A DNA stretch of 64,000 bases from CADEDH01 sp965263455. Lineage in GTDB: Bacteria; Actinomycetota; Acidimicrobiia; Acidimicrobiales; SZUA-35. A program made the position numbers and the translations under genes. The stretch spans positions 124,001 through 188,000 of the forward strand of contig CBDHHN010000004.1 of NCBI GenBank assembly GCA_965263455.1, read 5' to 3'. Numbering within the stretch: position 1 is the stretch's first letter; each line of letters opens with the position of its first letter. Under the pieces are notes generated by a model. That model saw only the letters and a list, made by a program, of their open reading frames with translations, made no database searches and had not been told where the DNA came from. Below are positions 52,024 to 60,831 of the stretch, piece by piece.

Positions 52024-53118
52024 ATGGCCGAACCCGACCAGGCCCGCCCCCTCGATCGGGAGCGCCAGGCCGCCTTCCTCCAAACCATGACCGGGATCAT
52101 GAACGGGGGCGCCCTGGCCCTCATGTGCTCGATCGGCCACCGGACCGGGCTGTTCGACACCATGGCGGGAGCCGGACCCCGAACCTCGTCGCAGGTGGCC
52201 GAGGCCGCCGGTCTGGATGAGCGCTACGTCCGGGAGTGGCTGTCGGCGATGGCCGCCGGCCAGGTCGTCGACTACGACGCCGAGGCGGCGACCTTCGAGC
52301 TCCCGCCCGAACACGCCGGACTGGTGACCCGGGCCGCGGGCCCCCTCAACCTCAGCACCTACTGCCAGTACGTGGCGCTGCTGGCCGAGGTCGAGGACGA
52401 CGTGATCGACGCCTTCCGGGACGGGGGTGGCGTTCCCTACGACCGCTACCCCCGGTTCCAGACCCTCATGGCCGAGTCGAGCTTCCAGCGCCTGGAACAC
52501 GCCCTCCTGGCCGAGGTCGTCCCCCTGCTCCCCGGCGGGGCCCAGCGGTTGGAGGCCGGGGTCGACGTGGCCGACGTCGGCTGTGGCAGCGGCCGGGCCC
52601 TGAACCTGCTCGCCGCCGCCTTCCCCGCCTCCCGGTTCACCGGCTACGACATCGCAGCCGACGCCCTCGACCGGGCCAGGGCCGACGCCGCGGCCAACGG
52701 CTCGACCAACATCACCTTCGTCGAACGGGACGCGGCCCGCCTCGACCTGGACCGCCAGTACGACATCGTCACCAGCTTCGACGCCGTCCACGACCAGGCC
52801 CGACCCCGCGACATGCTGGCCGGTGTCTTCGCCGCCCTCCGCCCCGGCGGCACCTATCTCTGCGTGGAGCCCAAGGCTTCGAGCCATCTTCACGAGAACC
52901 TGGAACTGCCCGGGGCGCCACTGATGTACACGATCTCGACCATGCACTGCATGACGGTGTCGCTGGCCTACGGCGGCGAGGGCCTGGGCACGGCCTGGGG
53001 CGAGGAGTTGGCCATCGAGTTGCTGTCCGAGGCCGGCTTCACCGACATCTCGGTCACCGGTATCCGGGCCGAGCGGTCGAACCACTACCTGCTGGCCACC
53101 CGTCCGGCCGAAGGCTGA
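52024..53118 (+). CDS. Class I SAM-dependent methyltransferase with N-terminal winged helix
   Basis: The 364-residue protein has an N-terminal dimerisation/winged-helix segment (IGHRTGLFDTMAGAGPRTSSQ and AGLDERYVREWLSAM). A Rossmann methyltransferase domain follows, with VADVGCGSGRALNLLAAAFP (motif I, about residue 182), TGYDIAADALDRARA and SFDAVHDQARPRDML. This plan fits small-molecule O- or C-methyltransferases and the rRNA-independent Rv2258c-like group. It is 3 bp upstream of an SDR gene and co-transcribed with it, suggesting a shared secondary or xenobiotic pathway. Confidence 0.85.
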   Translation: MAEPDQARPLDRERQAAFLQTMTGIMNGGALALMCSIGHRTGLFDTMAGAGPRTSSQVAEAAGLDERYVREWLSAMAAGQVVDYDAEAATFELPPEHAGLVTRAAGPLNLSTYCQYVALLAEVEDDVIDAFRDGGGVPYDRYPRFQTLMAESSFQRLEHALLAEVVPLLPGGAQRLEAGVDVADVGCGSGRALNLLAAAFPASRFTGYDIAADALDRARADAAANGSTNITFVERDAARLDLDRQYDIVTSFDAVHDQARPRDMLAGVFAALRPGGTYLCVEPKASSHLHENLELPGAPLMYTISTMHCMTVSLAYGGEGLGTAWGEELAIELLSEAGFTDISVTGIRAERSNHYLLATRPAEG

Positions 53119-53121
53119 ACC

Positions 53122-53898
53122 ATGGTCGGAGCCAACCACGACCGTTCGATCGTCGTCACCGGAGCCGGCTCCGGGATCGGGGCCGCCACCGTCAGACTCC
53201 TGGCCGACGAAGGGGCCCGGGTGGTGGCCGTCGACCTCACCGACGACGCCCTGGCCTGGACCCGCTCGGTCGACGGTGTCGTGGCGGTGGCCGGCGACGT
53301 CACCGACCCGGCGCTCAACGAGGCGATGGTGGCCACCGCCGTCGAAGCCTTCGGCCGCCTCGACAGCGTCGCCCTCAACGCCGGGATCCTGGTCCAAGGG
53401 GACATCGGCCGGGGCGGTCTCGATGACTACGACCGGGTGATGAACGTGAACGTCCGGGCCGTCGTGCTGGGAATGAAAGCGGCGTTGGCCGTGATGGACG
53501 ACGGGGCCTCGATCGTGGTCACGGGCTCGGTCTCGGGCTTGCGGGGCGACTCCGGCCTCTTCGCCTACAACGCGGCAAAGGGGGCGGTGGTGAACCTGTC
53601 CCGGGCCGCGGCCCTGGACGTGGGCCACCGCGGTATCCGGGTCAATGCCGTGTGCCCGGGCCCGACCCGGACCGGGATGACGGCGGCGACCGAGGGCCTG
53701 GAGATCGAGTCGGCCATGGCCGCCCGCATCCCCCTCTCCCGGTTCGGCCGTCCCGAGGAGGTGGCGGCCGCCATCTCCTTCCTGGCCTCCCCCGCCTCCT
53801 CGTTCATCACCGGCGCCGCCCTCCCGGTCGACGGTGGGGTCACGGCCGGGACCGGCCAGTGGGCCACCTACGGCGGTCGACGGGCCGGGTACCTGTAG
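53122..53898 (+). CDS. Short-chain dehydrogenase/reductase
   Basis: A classical SDR of 258 residues. The nucleotide-binding TGAGSGIG is at about residues 13-20, the NAG-type motif LNAGI near 86, and the catalytic Ser and YNAAK near 132 and 145. VNAVCPGPTRTGM and ITGAALPVDGGV complete the family pattern. The Asp in VVAVDLTDD after beta2 points to NAD(H) rather than NADP(H). The substrate is unknown. It is in an operon with the preceding methyltransferase. Its stop lies 10 bp from the stop of the convergent M20 peptidase gene. Confidence 0.9.
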   Translation: MVGANHDRSIVVTGAGSGIGAATVRLLADEGARVVAVDLTDDALAWTRSVDGVVAVAGDVTDPALNEAMVATAVEAFGRLDSVALNAGILVQGDIGRGGLDDYDRVMNVNVRAVVLGMKAALAVMDDGASIVVTGSVSGLRGDSGLFAYNAAKGAVVNLSRAAALDVGHRGIRVNAVCPGPTRTGMTAATEGLEIESAMAARIPLSRFGRPEEVAAAISFLASPASSFITGAALPVDGGVTAGTGQWATYGGRRAGYL

Positions 53899-53908
53899 TC
53901 CGCCGCCC

Positions 53909-55342
53909 TCAGACCGGGGCCGGAGCGTCCCCCTCGCCGACGTCCCAGAACAGGCCGGTCATGATGCGCAGGCCCTCCCGCATGATGGGGGCCAGCACAT
54001 GCTCGTCGGGAGCGTGCTGGGAGCAGGCGGCGTAGGAGTGGGGCACCCAGATCGTGGGCAGGCCGAGGATGTCGGCGAACACGTCGTTGGGGAGGGAGCC
54101 GCCCAGGTTGGGCAGCAGGGTCGGAGCCTGACCCACGGTGGCCGTGATCGAATCCCGGGCCCACACCGCCCACGGATGGTCGGGAAGCAGCCGCGTGGCC
54201 GCCATGCACACCCCGTCGGGCTCGACCTCGATCTCGGGAAACCCGGCGGCAGCCAGGTGACGGCGGATGGCGGGGAGGAACGTGTCGGGGTCGCGGTCGA
54301 CCGTGAACCGGAGTTGGCACCAGGCCCGGGCCCGGGGCGGGATGGCATTGACCACCTTGGCCGGGTTGCCGGTCTCGAAGGCCAGCACCTCGAAGGCGTT
54401 CCAGGCGAAGACCCGCTCGGCCGGGGTCAGGCCGGGCTGACCCCAGTCGGGATCGACCTCGGGACCGTCGTCGCCCCCGTCCACCTCGACCCCGGACAGG
54501 ACCTCGCGGACCGAAGGGGGGATGGCCTCGGGCCGCAGGGCCTCGACCAGGATCTCGCCCCGGGGCCCGACCAGGCAGGCCAGGGCGTTGGCCAGCCGAA
54601 CCCCGGGGTTGGCCAGGAGCCCGCCCCAGTTGCCCGAGTGGTGGCCCCCGGACCGGAGGTCGAGGCTCAGGGTGAAGTTGAGCGCGCCCCGGGTGCCCAT
54701 GAAGACCGTGGGCCGGTCGGGGGCGAGCCGGGGCCCGTCGGAGGCGATGAGCACGTCGGCGGCCAGGAGGTCACGGTGCTCGGCGGCGAAGGCGGCCAGG
54801 CCCGGGGAGCCCACCTCCTCCGACGTCTCCAGGAACACGACGGAGTTGAACCCGAGCCGGCCCCGCACCGCCAACACGGTGGCCAGGGCGGCCAGGTTGA
54901 TGGTGTGCTGACCCTTGTTGTCGGCCGTGCCCCGCCCGTACCAACGCTCGCCCTCCACCGACAGGGTCCAGGGATCGCGCCCGGCCGACCATCGGCCCTC
55001 CTGGCCCCGGACCACGTCACCGTGGCCGTAGGTGAGGACCGTGGGCAGGTCGTCGCCCTCGTGTCGACGACCGACCAGGAACGGCCCTCCGGCCGGGTCG
55101 GGGTTGGGGTGGACCGCCCATGCGTAGTCCAGGTCGGCGAGCCGGGGGCCGATCTCCTCCTGCAGGTACCGGCCGAGTTCGGGCCGGAGGTCGGGTTCCT
55201 GCGCCGTGGACCGGATCGCCACCCGGCGGGCCAGGTCGGCCCGGAAGCCACCGTCGTCCAGATGCCGCTCGGCGGCGGCCAGGGCCTCCGCCCGGCCGTG
55301 GCCCGCCCGGCCTCCGCCCGGCGGGGTGACGTGGTCGCTCAT
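53909..55342 (-). CDS. M20-family metallopeptidase (dipeptidase/carboxypeptidase-like)
   Basis: A di-zinc hydrolase of 477 residues. The ligands fit LTYGHGDVV (first His-Gly-Asp), GRGTADNKGQH (bridging Asp) and LETSEEVGSPGL (catalytic and binding Glu). A C-terminal zinc His is in IWVPHSYAACSQH. The lid or dimerisation domain includes FTLSLDLRSGGHHSGNWGG. It probably cleaves dipeptides or N-acyl amino acids. It lies 10 bp after the TPP enzyme gene and is probably co-transcribed with it. Confidence 0.9.
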   Translation of the reverse strand: MSDHVTPPGGGRAGHGRAEALAAAERHLDDGGFRADLARRVAIRSTAQEPDLRPELGRYLQEEIGPRLADLDYAWAVHPNPDPAGGPFLVGRRHEGDDLPTVLTYGHGDVVRGQEGRWSAGRDPWTLSVEGERWYGRGTADNKGQHTINLAALATVLAVRGRLGFNSVVFLETSEEVGSPGLAAFAAEHRDLLAADVLIASDGPRLAPDRPTVFMGTRGALNFTLSLDLRSGGHHSGNWGGLLANPGVRLANALACLVGPRGEILVEALRPEAIPPSVREVLSGVEVDGGDDGPEVDPDWGQPGLTPAERVFAWNAFEVLAFETGNPAKVVNAIPPRARAWCQLRFTVDRDPDTFLPAIRRHLAAAGFPEIEVEPDGVCMAATRLLPDHPWAVWARDSITATVGQAPTLLPNLGGSLPNDVFADILGLPTIWVPHSYAACSQHAPDEHVLAPIMREGLRIMTGLFWDVGEGDAPAPV

Positions 55343-55352
55343 GCGCCGGCCC

Positions 55353-57011
55353 TCACGCCGACGGAGCCTGCCACGGCCGCATGACCACGGCCCACGGGTC
55401 GGGCAGTTCGCCGAGGGGTACCTCGATCAGGGCCGGGCGGCGGGCGTCGATCGCGGACGAGAGGGTGGCGCGCAGCTCGTCGGGGCTGGTGGCCCGGTGG
55501 CCGTCGACCCCGAAGGCGGCGGCCAAGGCCACGAAGTCGGGGTTGGTGAGGGTCGTGCCGTGGAACACGCCGTCGAACTGCTGCTTGTGCATGCGCTGGA
55601 CGTTGCCGTAGGCCGAGTCGGCGAAGACCACGGCCACCAGCGGGATGTCGTGGTTGACGGCGGTGGCCAGTTCGGCCAGGCCGTAGCCGAACCCACCGTC
55701 GCCGTTGACCGAGACGACGGGCCGATCGGGGTTGCCCACGGCGGCCCCGATGGCGGTGGGATAGCCGTAGCCCAGGGTGCCCTGGTAGCCGGGATCGAGG
55801 TAGCTGAGAGGGGCCCGAACGTCGTAGCTGAACCGGGCCACGTAGCCGACCTGGGTCAGTTCGTTGACCAGCACGCCGTCGTCGGGGATGGCGTCCCGCA
55901 GGGCGCCGGCGTAGGACAGCTGGGGCTCGAGCCCGGCCAGCTCGGCCCACCACCGGTCCCGCACCTCGTCGGCGTCGTCGACCCAGAGGGGACGTTCCCC
56001 CTCGCCCACCAGCTCCAGCAGGGCGCCGGCCCCGGTGCGGGCGTCGCCCAGCACCGATGCGGCGAAGCTGCGGGGCTCCTCCAGGGCCACCGGATCGTGG
56101 TTGACGGCCACCAGCCTGGTGTCGGGCCCACCCTGGAGTGGGTTGCCCCGCCCGTCCATGGCCCGGGTGCCGAGGCACAGCACCACGTCGGCCCGTTGCA
56201 GGAGTTCCTTTGAGGCCAGGCCCCCGAAGGCGTAGGGGTGACGCTCGTCGTAGGCCCCCTTGCCGTTGCCGGTGCAGACCAGGGCGGCACCGAGCGATCG
56301 GGCCAAGACCGGCAGCACGTCCCAGGTGCCGGCCGCTCGGGCGCCCCCGCCGGCCAGGATCACGGGGCGCTCGGCCCCGGCCAGCAACTCGGCCACGACG
56401 CCCAGGTCGGCGGCCGGGCCCGGCGACGGCGTGCCGGCCGGTTCGGCCCCGATCACGGGTCCGTCGGTTCGGCCCGAGAGGATGTCGGGCGGCAGTTCGA
56501 CCGCCACCGGTCCCGGCCCGTTGGCCAGGCGGACCATCGCCCCGTGGATGGCACCGGCCACCTCACCCGGATCGGTGACCAGGGTCGAGTGGCGGCACAG
56601 GGTCTCCAGGATCCCGGACTGGTCGGGGATCTCGTGCAGGAGGCCGAAGTTGCGGCCGATGCCCCGGCTGGGAATCTGGCCGCTGATGAGCAACACCGGC
56701 GAGGAGCACGACAGGGCGGTCACCAGGCCGCTCCCGGCGTTGAGCACCCCGGGCCCGGGAACCACCAGGCCCACCCCGATACGACCGGTCGAGCGGGCGT
56801 AGCCGTCGGCGGCGTAGGTGGCGGTCTGCTCGTGGCGGACGTTGATGAAACGGATCCGGTCGGTGACCGTCGACAGGCCGTTGCTGGCGTAGTCGAGCTG
56901 CACGCCGGGAATGCCGAAGATGTGCTGCACCCCCTCGGCCGCCAGCTGGCGGGCCATGGCCTGGCCCCCGGTCAGGGTCTCGGTCGGGTCGTCGATCGCA
57001 GCGTCGGTCAC
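55353..57011 (-). CDS. Thiamine-pyrophosphate-dependent enzyme, acetolactate-synthase-like
   Basis: The 552-residue protein has the three-domain ALS/benzoylformate-decarboxylase plan. The N-terminal domain has the cofactor-activating Glu in RHEQTATYAADGYAR. A central FAD/DHS-like domain contains RPVILAGGGARAAG. The C-terminal pyrophosphate domain has NGDGGFGYGLAELATAV. No regulatory subunit gene is adjacent, so a catabolic decarboxylase or carboligase is likelier than IlvB. The GTG start is 7 nt after TAGTGT. The upstream open frame continues but was rejected. It is followed by the M20 peptidase gene. Confidence 0.85.
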   Translation of the reverse strand: MTDAAIDDPTETLTGGQAMARQLAAEGVQHIFGIPGVQLDYASNGLSTVTDRIRFINVRHEQTATYAADGYARSTGRIGVGLVVPGPGVLNAGSGLVTALSCSSPVLLISGQIPSRGIGRNFGLLHEIPDQSGILETLCRHSTLVTDPGEVAGAIHGAMVRLANGPGPVAVELPPDILSGRTDGPVIGAEPAGTPSPGPAADLGVVAELLAGAERPVILAGGGARAAGTWDVLPVLARSLGAALVCTGNGKGAYDERHPYAFGGLASKELLQRADVVLCLGTRAMDGRGNPLQGGPDTRLVAVNHDPVALEEPRSFAASVLGDARTGAGALLELVGEGERPLWVDDADEVRDRWWAELAGLEPQLSYAGALRDAIPDDGVLVNELTQVGYVARFSYDVRAPLSYLDPGYQGTLGYGYPTAIGAAVGNPDRPVVSVNGDGGFGYGLAELATAVNHDIPLVAVVFADSAYGNVQRMHKQQFDGVFHGTTLTNPDFVALAAAFGVDGHRATSPDELRATLSSAIDARRPALIEVPLGELPDPWAVVMRPWQAPSA

Positions 57012-57018
57012 AGGGGCG

Positions 57019-57024
57019 ACACTA
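57019..57024 (-). promoter_or_regulatory. -10 hexamer for leaderless TPP-enzyme transcript
   Basis: TAGTGT on the minus strand, 7 nt before the GTG at 57011. Confidence 0.5.
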
Positions 57025-57178
57025 GCCGTCCCCCACGACACCCGGCCCACCTGCCCGCCCGGGTCAACGGCAGCGGACCGGGCGACGGCACCGCTCGGCG
57101 ACGCGGCGAAATACCCGGCGCCCGGGCAGGGTTCACGGGCCCGACCTACCATCGACCTCCACCACCAAGGACCCCGTC

Positions 57179-57994
57179 ATGCCCCGGTCACTGTCAGCCA
57201 CCGCCCGCCGCCTGTTCGTCATCCCCCTGACCCTGGTCCCCCTCGCCGCCATCGTCGTGGGCATCGTGGCCGGCTGGCCCGGACCCATCGCCGCCGGGGC
57301 CGGGCCCCTGCTCATCATGGTCGTCATCGGCCTGCGCCGGTTCCGCTCGGTGTCGGCCACCCCCGGCCTGGTGCTCAGCGGCGCCGGACTGGTCCTGTCG
57401 CTCCTCGACGGGCTGGTGGCCGTACTCACCGCCCTGGCCGCGGTTGCCGTCCTGGCCCTGTACGTGGGCTGGTACTCCCGGTACCGGCGCCGGCCGGCGG
57501 AGGCCCTCCGCCCCGGCCAGCCGTTCCCCGCCGACGTCCGCTTCGAGGACCACGACGGCGTCGTCGTCGAGCCGCGCTCGTGGCAGGGCTCGCCCACCAT
57601 CGTCATGTTCTACCGGGGGGCATGGTGCCCGCTGTGCTCGGCCCAGATCCAGGAGCTGGCCCGGGGCTACCAGGACATCGCCGACCTTGGGGCCGAGGTG
57701 GTGCTGATCGCGCCCCAGCCGGCCGAGGAGTCACGCAAGCTGGCCGACCAGGTCGACGCCCCGTTGACCTTCCTCGTCGACCCGGGAGCGGCGGCCGCCC
57801 GCCGGATCGGGATCGAGCATCTCGGCGGCGCCCCCATCGGCCTGGTGGCCGAAGGCGACACCGTGATGCCCACGGTGCTGGTGCTCGACGCCGACGGCGT
57901 GATCCGGTTCGTCCACGAGACCGACAACTACCGGATCCGCCCCGAGCCGACGCTGTTCCTCGACGCGCTGCGTCGGCTGGCCCCCGCCCGCTGA
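57179..57994 (+). CDS. Membrane-anchored peroxiredoxin-like protein
   Basis: The 271-residue product begins with about four membrane spans (within residues 12-98). A thioredoxin-fold AhpC/TSA domain follows from about residue 112: FYRGAWCPLCSAQIQELARG with C150 and C153, then PLTFLVDPGAAAARRIGIEH. The CxxC spacing resembles PRX-like2 or thiol-disulfide reductases more than typical two-Cys peroxiredoxins. With the basic RYRRR after the last span, the soluble domain is probably cytoplasmic by the positive-inside rule. AAGGA precedes the ATG. It may defend the membrane against peroxides. Confidence 0.82.
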   Translation: MPRSLSATARRLFVIPLTLVPLAAIVVGIVAGWPGPIAAGAGPLLIMVVIGLRRFRSVSATPGLVLSGAGLVLSLLDGLVAVLTALAAVAVLALYVGWYSRYRRRPAEALRPGQPFPADVRFEDHDGVVVEPRSWQGSPTIVMFYRGAWCPLCSAQIQELARGYQDIADLGAEVVLIAPQPAEESRKLADQVDAPLTFLVDPGAAAARRIGIEHLGGAPIGLVAEGDTVMPTVLVLDADGVIRFVHETDNYRIRPEPTLFLDALRRLAPAR

Positions 57995-58035
57995 CCGGTC
58001 GGTGGCCACGGGCCGGGCCCGGGTCGGCCCGTCGC

Positions 58036-58041
58036 TACGGT
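58036..58041 (+). promoter_or_regulatory. -10 hexamer for leaderless YbaK-like transcript
   Basis: TACGGT, 7 nt before the ATG at 58049. Confidence 0.5.
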
Positions 58042-58048
58042 GGCGTGC

Positions 58049-58552
58049 ATGACCGACCCCGTGCTGGAGCAACTCGACGCCCTGGGCGCCGCCTACGAGG
58101 TGGTGACCTGCGACCCCGACCTGGCCGACACCGCAGAGTTCGTGGCCGCCTACGGCTACACGCTGGACCAGTCGGCCAACGCCATCGTCGTGGTGGGGAA
58201 GCCGTCGTCGGCGTCGGCCCCCAACCTGCACGCCATGTGCCTGGTGCTCGCCGACTCCCGCCTCGACGTCAACAGGACGGTGCGCAAACGGTTCGGGACC
58301 CGCAAGGCCTCGTTCGCCTCAGCCGACATCACCCGCGACCTCACCGGCATGGAGATCGGCGGCGTCACCCCGTTCGGGACCACCACCGAACTGCCCCTGT
58401 GGGTCGACAGCCGCATCATGGACGTGCCCCGGATCATCATCGGGGGCGGCGGCCGGGACCGGAAGCTGCTGGTCCCCCCGGCGACGCTGGCCGCCCATCC
58501 CACGATCGAGGTGGTGGAGGGACTGGCCCGGGTCGTCGAGGCCGACGCCTAG
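58049..58552 (+). CDS. YbaK/EbsC-family protein (aminoacyl-tRNA deacylase-like)
   Basis: The 167-residue protein carries the YbaK domain: AIVVVGKPSSASAPNLHAMC, LADSRLDVNRTVRKRFGTRK and TGMEIGGVTPFGTTTELPLW. The family hydrolyses mischarged aminoacyl-tRNAs, such as Cys-tRNA-Pro or Ala-tRNA-Pro, in trans. The usual central lysine is present in VVGKPSS. The specificity cannot be assigned. It is a single gene facing the acyl-CoA dehydrogenase. Confidence 0.88.
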   Translation: MTDPVLEQLDALGAAYEVVTCDPDLADTAEFVAAYGYTLDQSANAIVVVGKPSSASAPNLHAMCLVLADSRLDVNRTVRKRFGTRKASFASADITRDLTGMEIGGVTPFGTTTELPLWVDSRIMDVPRIIIGGGGRDRKLLVPPATLAAHPTIEVVEGLARVVEADA

Positions 58553-58610
58553 GGCCCATGGCCCCGGACGCCTCGTCGCCCCAACCGCGGCGCTCGACCC
58601 GCCGTAGCCC

Positions 58611-59858
58611 CTAGCCGGCCGAGCGGGGGACGTCCCGGAAGGCCATGTCCCGATCGACCTGGACGTCCTTGGGCAGACCCAGGCCCCGTTCACCGATGAT
58701 GTTGCGCTGGACCTCGTCGGTCCCTCCCGCGATCGAGGTGGCGGGCACGCTCAGCACCATGTCGGCCACCCGACCCCCGGCCGGGGCCTCGGGCCCGGCC
58801 AGCATCCCGGCCGCCCCCACCACCCGGGGAGCGAGGTCGCGGGCGGCACGGCCGATGTGCGAGCCTCGCAGCTTGGCCAGGTTGGCCGCCGACCCCGGAT
58901 GCTCACCGGCCCGGGCTGCGGCCCGGGCCCGTTGCGCCGTCCAATTGGCCACCTGACCCTGCGTCTTGAGCCGGGCCAGGTCCTGGCGGACCACGGGATC
59001 GGCGAGACCCTCGGTCCCGGTCAGGGCGGCGATGTCGGTCGAGGACCGGAGGGCCCGGCCCCCGATGGCCGAGGCCGCCGGTCGGGCCAGCACCTCCCCG
59101 CAGGCCCGATCGAGTTGGCCGGCCCGCTCCCCCGGTGGGGCCATGACCAGGCCGGGCACCTGGGAGCTGAGCCCGGACCGCTCGAAGGCGAGGGTGGCGA
59201 CGGCCGAGGCCCATCCCGCCCCCTCGCCCCCGATCAGGTCCCGGTGGGCGACGCGGGCGTCGGTGAAGAACACCTCGTTGAAGTGGGCCTGACCGTTCAT
59301 CTGGCGCAGCGGCCGGACCTCGATGCCGGGCTGGTCGACGTCGATGATGAAGTAGCTGAGCCCGCGGTGCTTGGGCACGTCCCAGTTGGTCCGGGCCACC
59401 AGCATCCCCCGGTCGGCCGAGACCGCACCCGAGGTCCACACCTTCTGGCCGTTGACCACCCACTCGTCGCCGTCGCGCTCGGCCGTGGTCCGCAGACCGG
59501 CCAGATCGGACCCGGCCTCGGGCTCGGAGAAGAACTGGCACCACGCCTCCCGGCCGTAGGCCAGGGCTGGAACCAGGCGGTCCCGCTGCTCGTCATCGCC
59601 GTTCTGCAGCACGACGGGTCCGCCCATGACCTGACCCAGGCTGAACGGCGGACCGAGGGCCCCGGCCTCGACCAACTCGGCCGACACGGCCCGGGCCTCG
59701 GCCGCCGTCAGACCCCGCCCGCCCAGACCTCGGGGCCAGCCCGGGAACTGCCAGCCGGCCTCGGCCAGGTCGGACCACCAGGACCGAACGGTCCGATCGG
59801 GATCCCAGTGGTCGGCCAGCCAGGCCCGGAACTCGTCGCGCACGTCCTCGATGGTCAC
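58611..59858 (-). CDS. Acyl-CoA dehydrogenase family protein
   Basis: A 415-residue flavoenzyme that desaturates acyl-CoA thioesters. The FAD/substrate signatures are CQFFSEPEAGSDLAGLRT and GQKVWTSGA, and the C-terminal segment is ATSIAGGTDEVQRNIIGERG. The catalytic base at the fatty-acid-type position is not securely visible. Length and the WP-rich N-terminus resemble actinobacterial steroid or cholesterol side-chain (FadE-like) dehydrogenases, which often work as heteromers. GTG is chosen because AGGAGG lies 6 nt before it. A TAGCGT hexamer occurs about 120 bp upstream, near 59979. It is divergent from the folate-like gene. Confidence 0.88.
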   Translation of the reverse strand: MTIEDVRDEFRAWLADHWDPDRTVRSWWSDLAEAGWQFPGWPRGLGGRGLTAAEARAVSAELVEAGALGPPFSLGQVMGGPVVLQNGDDEQRDRLVPALAYGREAWCQFFSEPEAGSDLAGLRTTAERDGDEWVVNGQKVWTSGAVSADRGMLVARTNWDVPKHRGLSYFIIDVDQPGIEVRPLRQMNGQAHFNEVFFTDARVAHRDLIGGEGAGWASAVATLAFERSGLSSQVPGLVMAPPGERAGQLDRACGEVLARPAASAIGGRALRSSTDIAALTGTEGLADPVVRQDLARLKTQGQVANWTAQRARAAARAGEHPGSAANLAKLRGSHIGRAARDLAPRVVGAAGMLAGPEAPAGGRVADMVLSVPATSIAGGTDEVQRNIIGERGLGLPKDVQVDRDMAFRDVPRSAG

Positions 59859-60058
59859 GTCGTCCTCCTGTCGGCGGCGGCCGCGCCGGGCCAGCCGACG
59901 GTTCCCGCTCCCCCGCGGCCGACAGCCGGTTCCCCCGGTCCGAACGGACCGCCGACCACCTGCCCTGTTGCCCATCACGCTAGGGGGCAGCCCGGCCCGG
60001 GACCAAAGAGGGGTGCCCGGGTCGGAAACCGACTGGCGGGTACCCCGGGACCCACCGG

Positions 60059-60064
60059 TAGCGT
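60059..60064 (+). promoter_or_regulatory. -10 hexamer for leaderless cyclo-ligase-like transcript
   Basis: TAGCGT, 5 nt before the GTG at 60070. Confidence 0.45.
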
Positions 60065-60069
60065 GTGGT

Positions 60070-60831
60070 GTGCCCCAGACCGCCCCACGCCACGATCACG
60101 ACGCCGGGGGCGACCACGAAGTCCTGGCGGCCAAGGCCGAACTCCGGGACGAGGCCTGGGCCCGGATCCGGGAGGCGGGCGCCGCTCGCTTCCCCGCCCC
60201 CGAGGGCCGGATCCCCAACTTCGTGGGCGCGGAGCGGGCGGCCGAGCGGTTGCGGGAGGCCGAGGCGTGGTCCCGGGCCGAAACGGTCAAGGCCAACCCC
60301 GACTCCCCCCAGTGGCCGGTCCGCCAGCGGGCCCTCGAGGATCACAAGACGGTGTTCATGGCGGTGCCCCGACTGGCCGAGCCCGAGCCCTTCTTCCTCC
60401 TCGACCCCGACAACCTGGCCGACAGCCCGCGCAAGGCCTCGTCGATCAAGGGCGCCACCCGATCGGCCCGTCGGATCTCGGTGGCCGACCTCGATCCCGT
60501 GGATCTGGTCGTCACCGGCTGTGTCGCCGTCGACGAGGCCGGTTCCCGTCTGGGCAAGGGTGGCGGCTTCAGTGACCTGGAGCTGGCCCTGGCGGCCGAG
60601 GCCGGGCTGGTCGACGAGCGAACGGTGGTGGCCACCACCGTCCACGAGTCCCAGATCGTGGCCGTCGACCGGATCCCGATGGTCGACCACGACATCGGCC
60701 TCGACCTGATCGTCACCCCCGAACGGGTCATCACCTGCCCCCGGCGGGCGCGGCCGATCGGCATCGACTGGTCGGCCCTCACCGAGGCCAAGATCGACGC
60801 CATCCCCCTGCTCCGGGCCCTCCGGCCATGA
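60070..60831 (+). CDS. 5-formyltetrahydrofolate cyclo-ligase family protein
   Basis: The 253-residue protein matches the larger MTHFS-like family: AELRDEAWARIREAGAARFP, NFVGAERAAERL, GATRSARRISVADL, RLGKGGGFSDLELALAAEAG and VDRIPMVDHDIGLDLIVTP. GKGGGFSD is the family's ATP/substrate loop (GxGxGYYD in true MTHFS). The true enzyme is about 190 residues, and this longer group may act on another substrate. The GTG is 5 nt from TAGCGT. Its stop overlaps the ATG of the transporter gene (ATGA), so the two are coupled. Confidence 0.85.
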   Translation: MPQTAPRHDHDAGGDHEVLAAKAELRDEAWARIREAGAARFPAPEGRIPNFVGAERAAERLREAEAWSRAETVKANPDSPQWPVRQRALEDHKTVFMAVPRLAEPEPFFLLDPDNLADSPRKASSIKGATRSARRISVADLDPVDLVVTGCVAVDEAGSRLGKGGGFSDLELALAAEAGLVDERTVVATTVHESQIVAVDRIPMVDHDIGLDLIVTPERVITCPRRARPIGIDWSALTEAKIDAIPLLRALRP

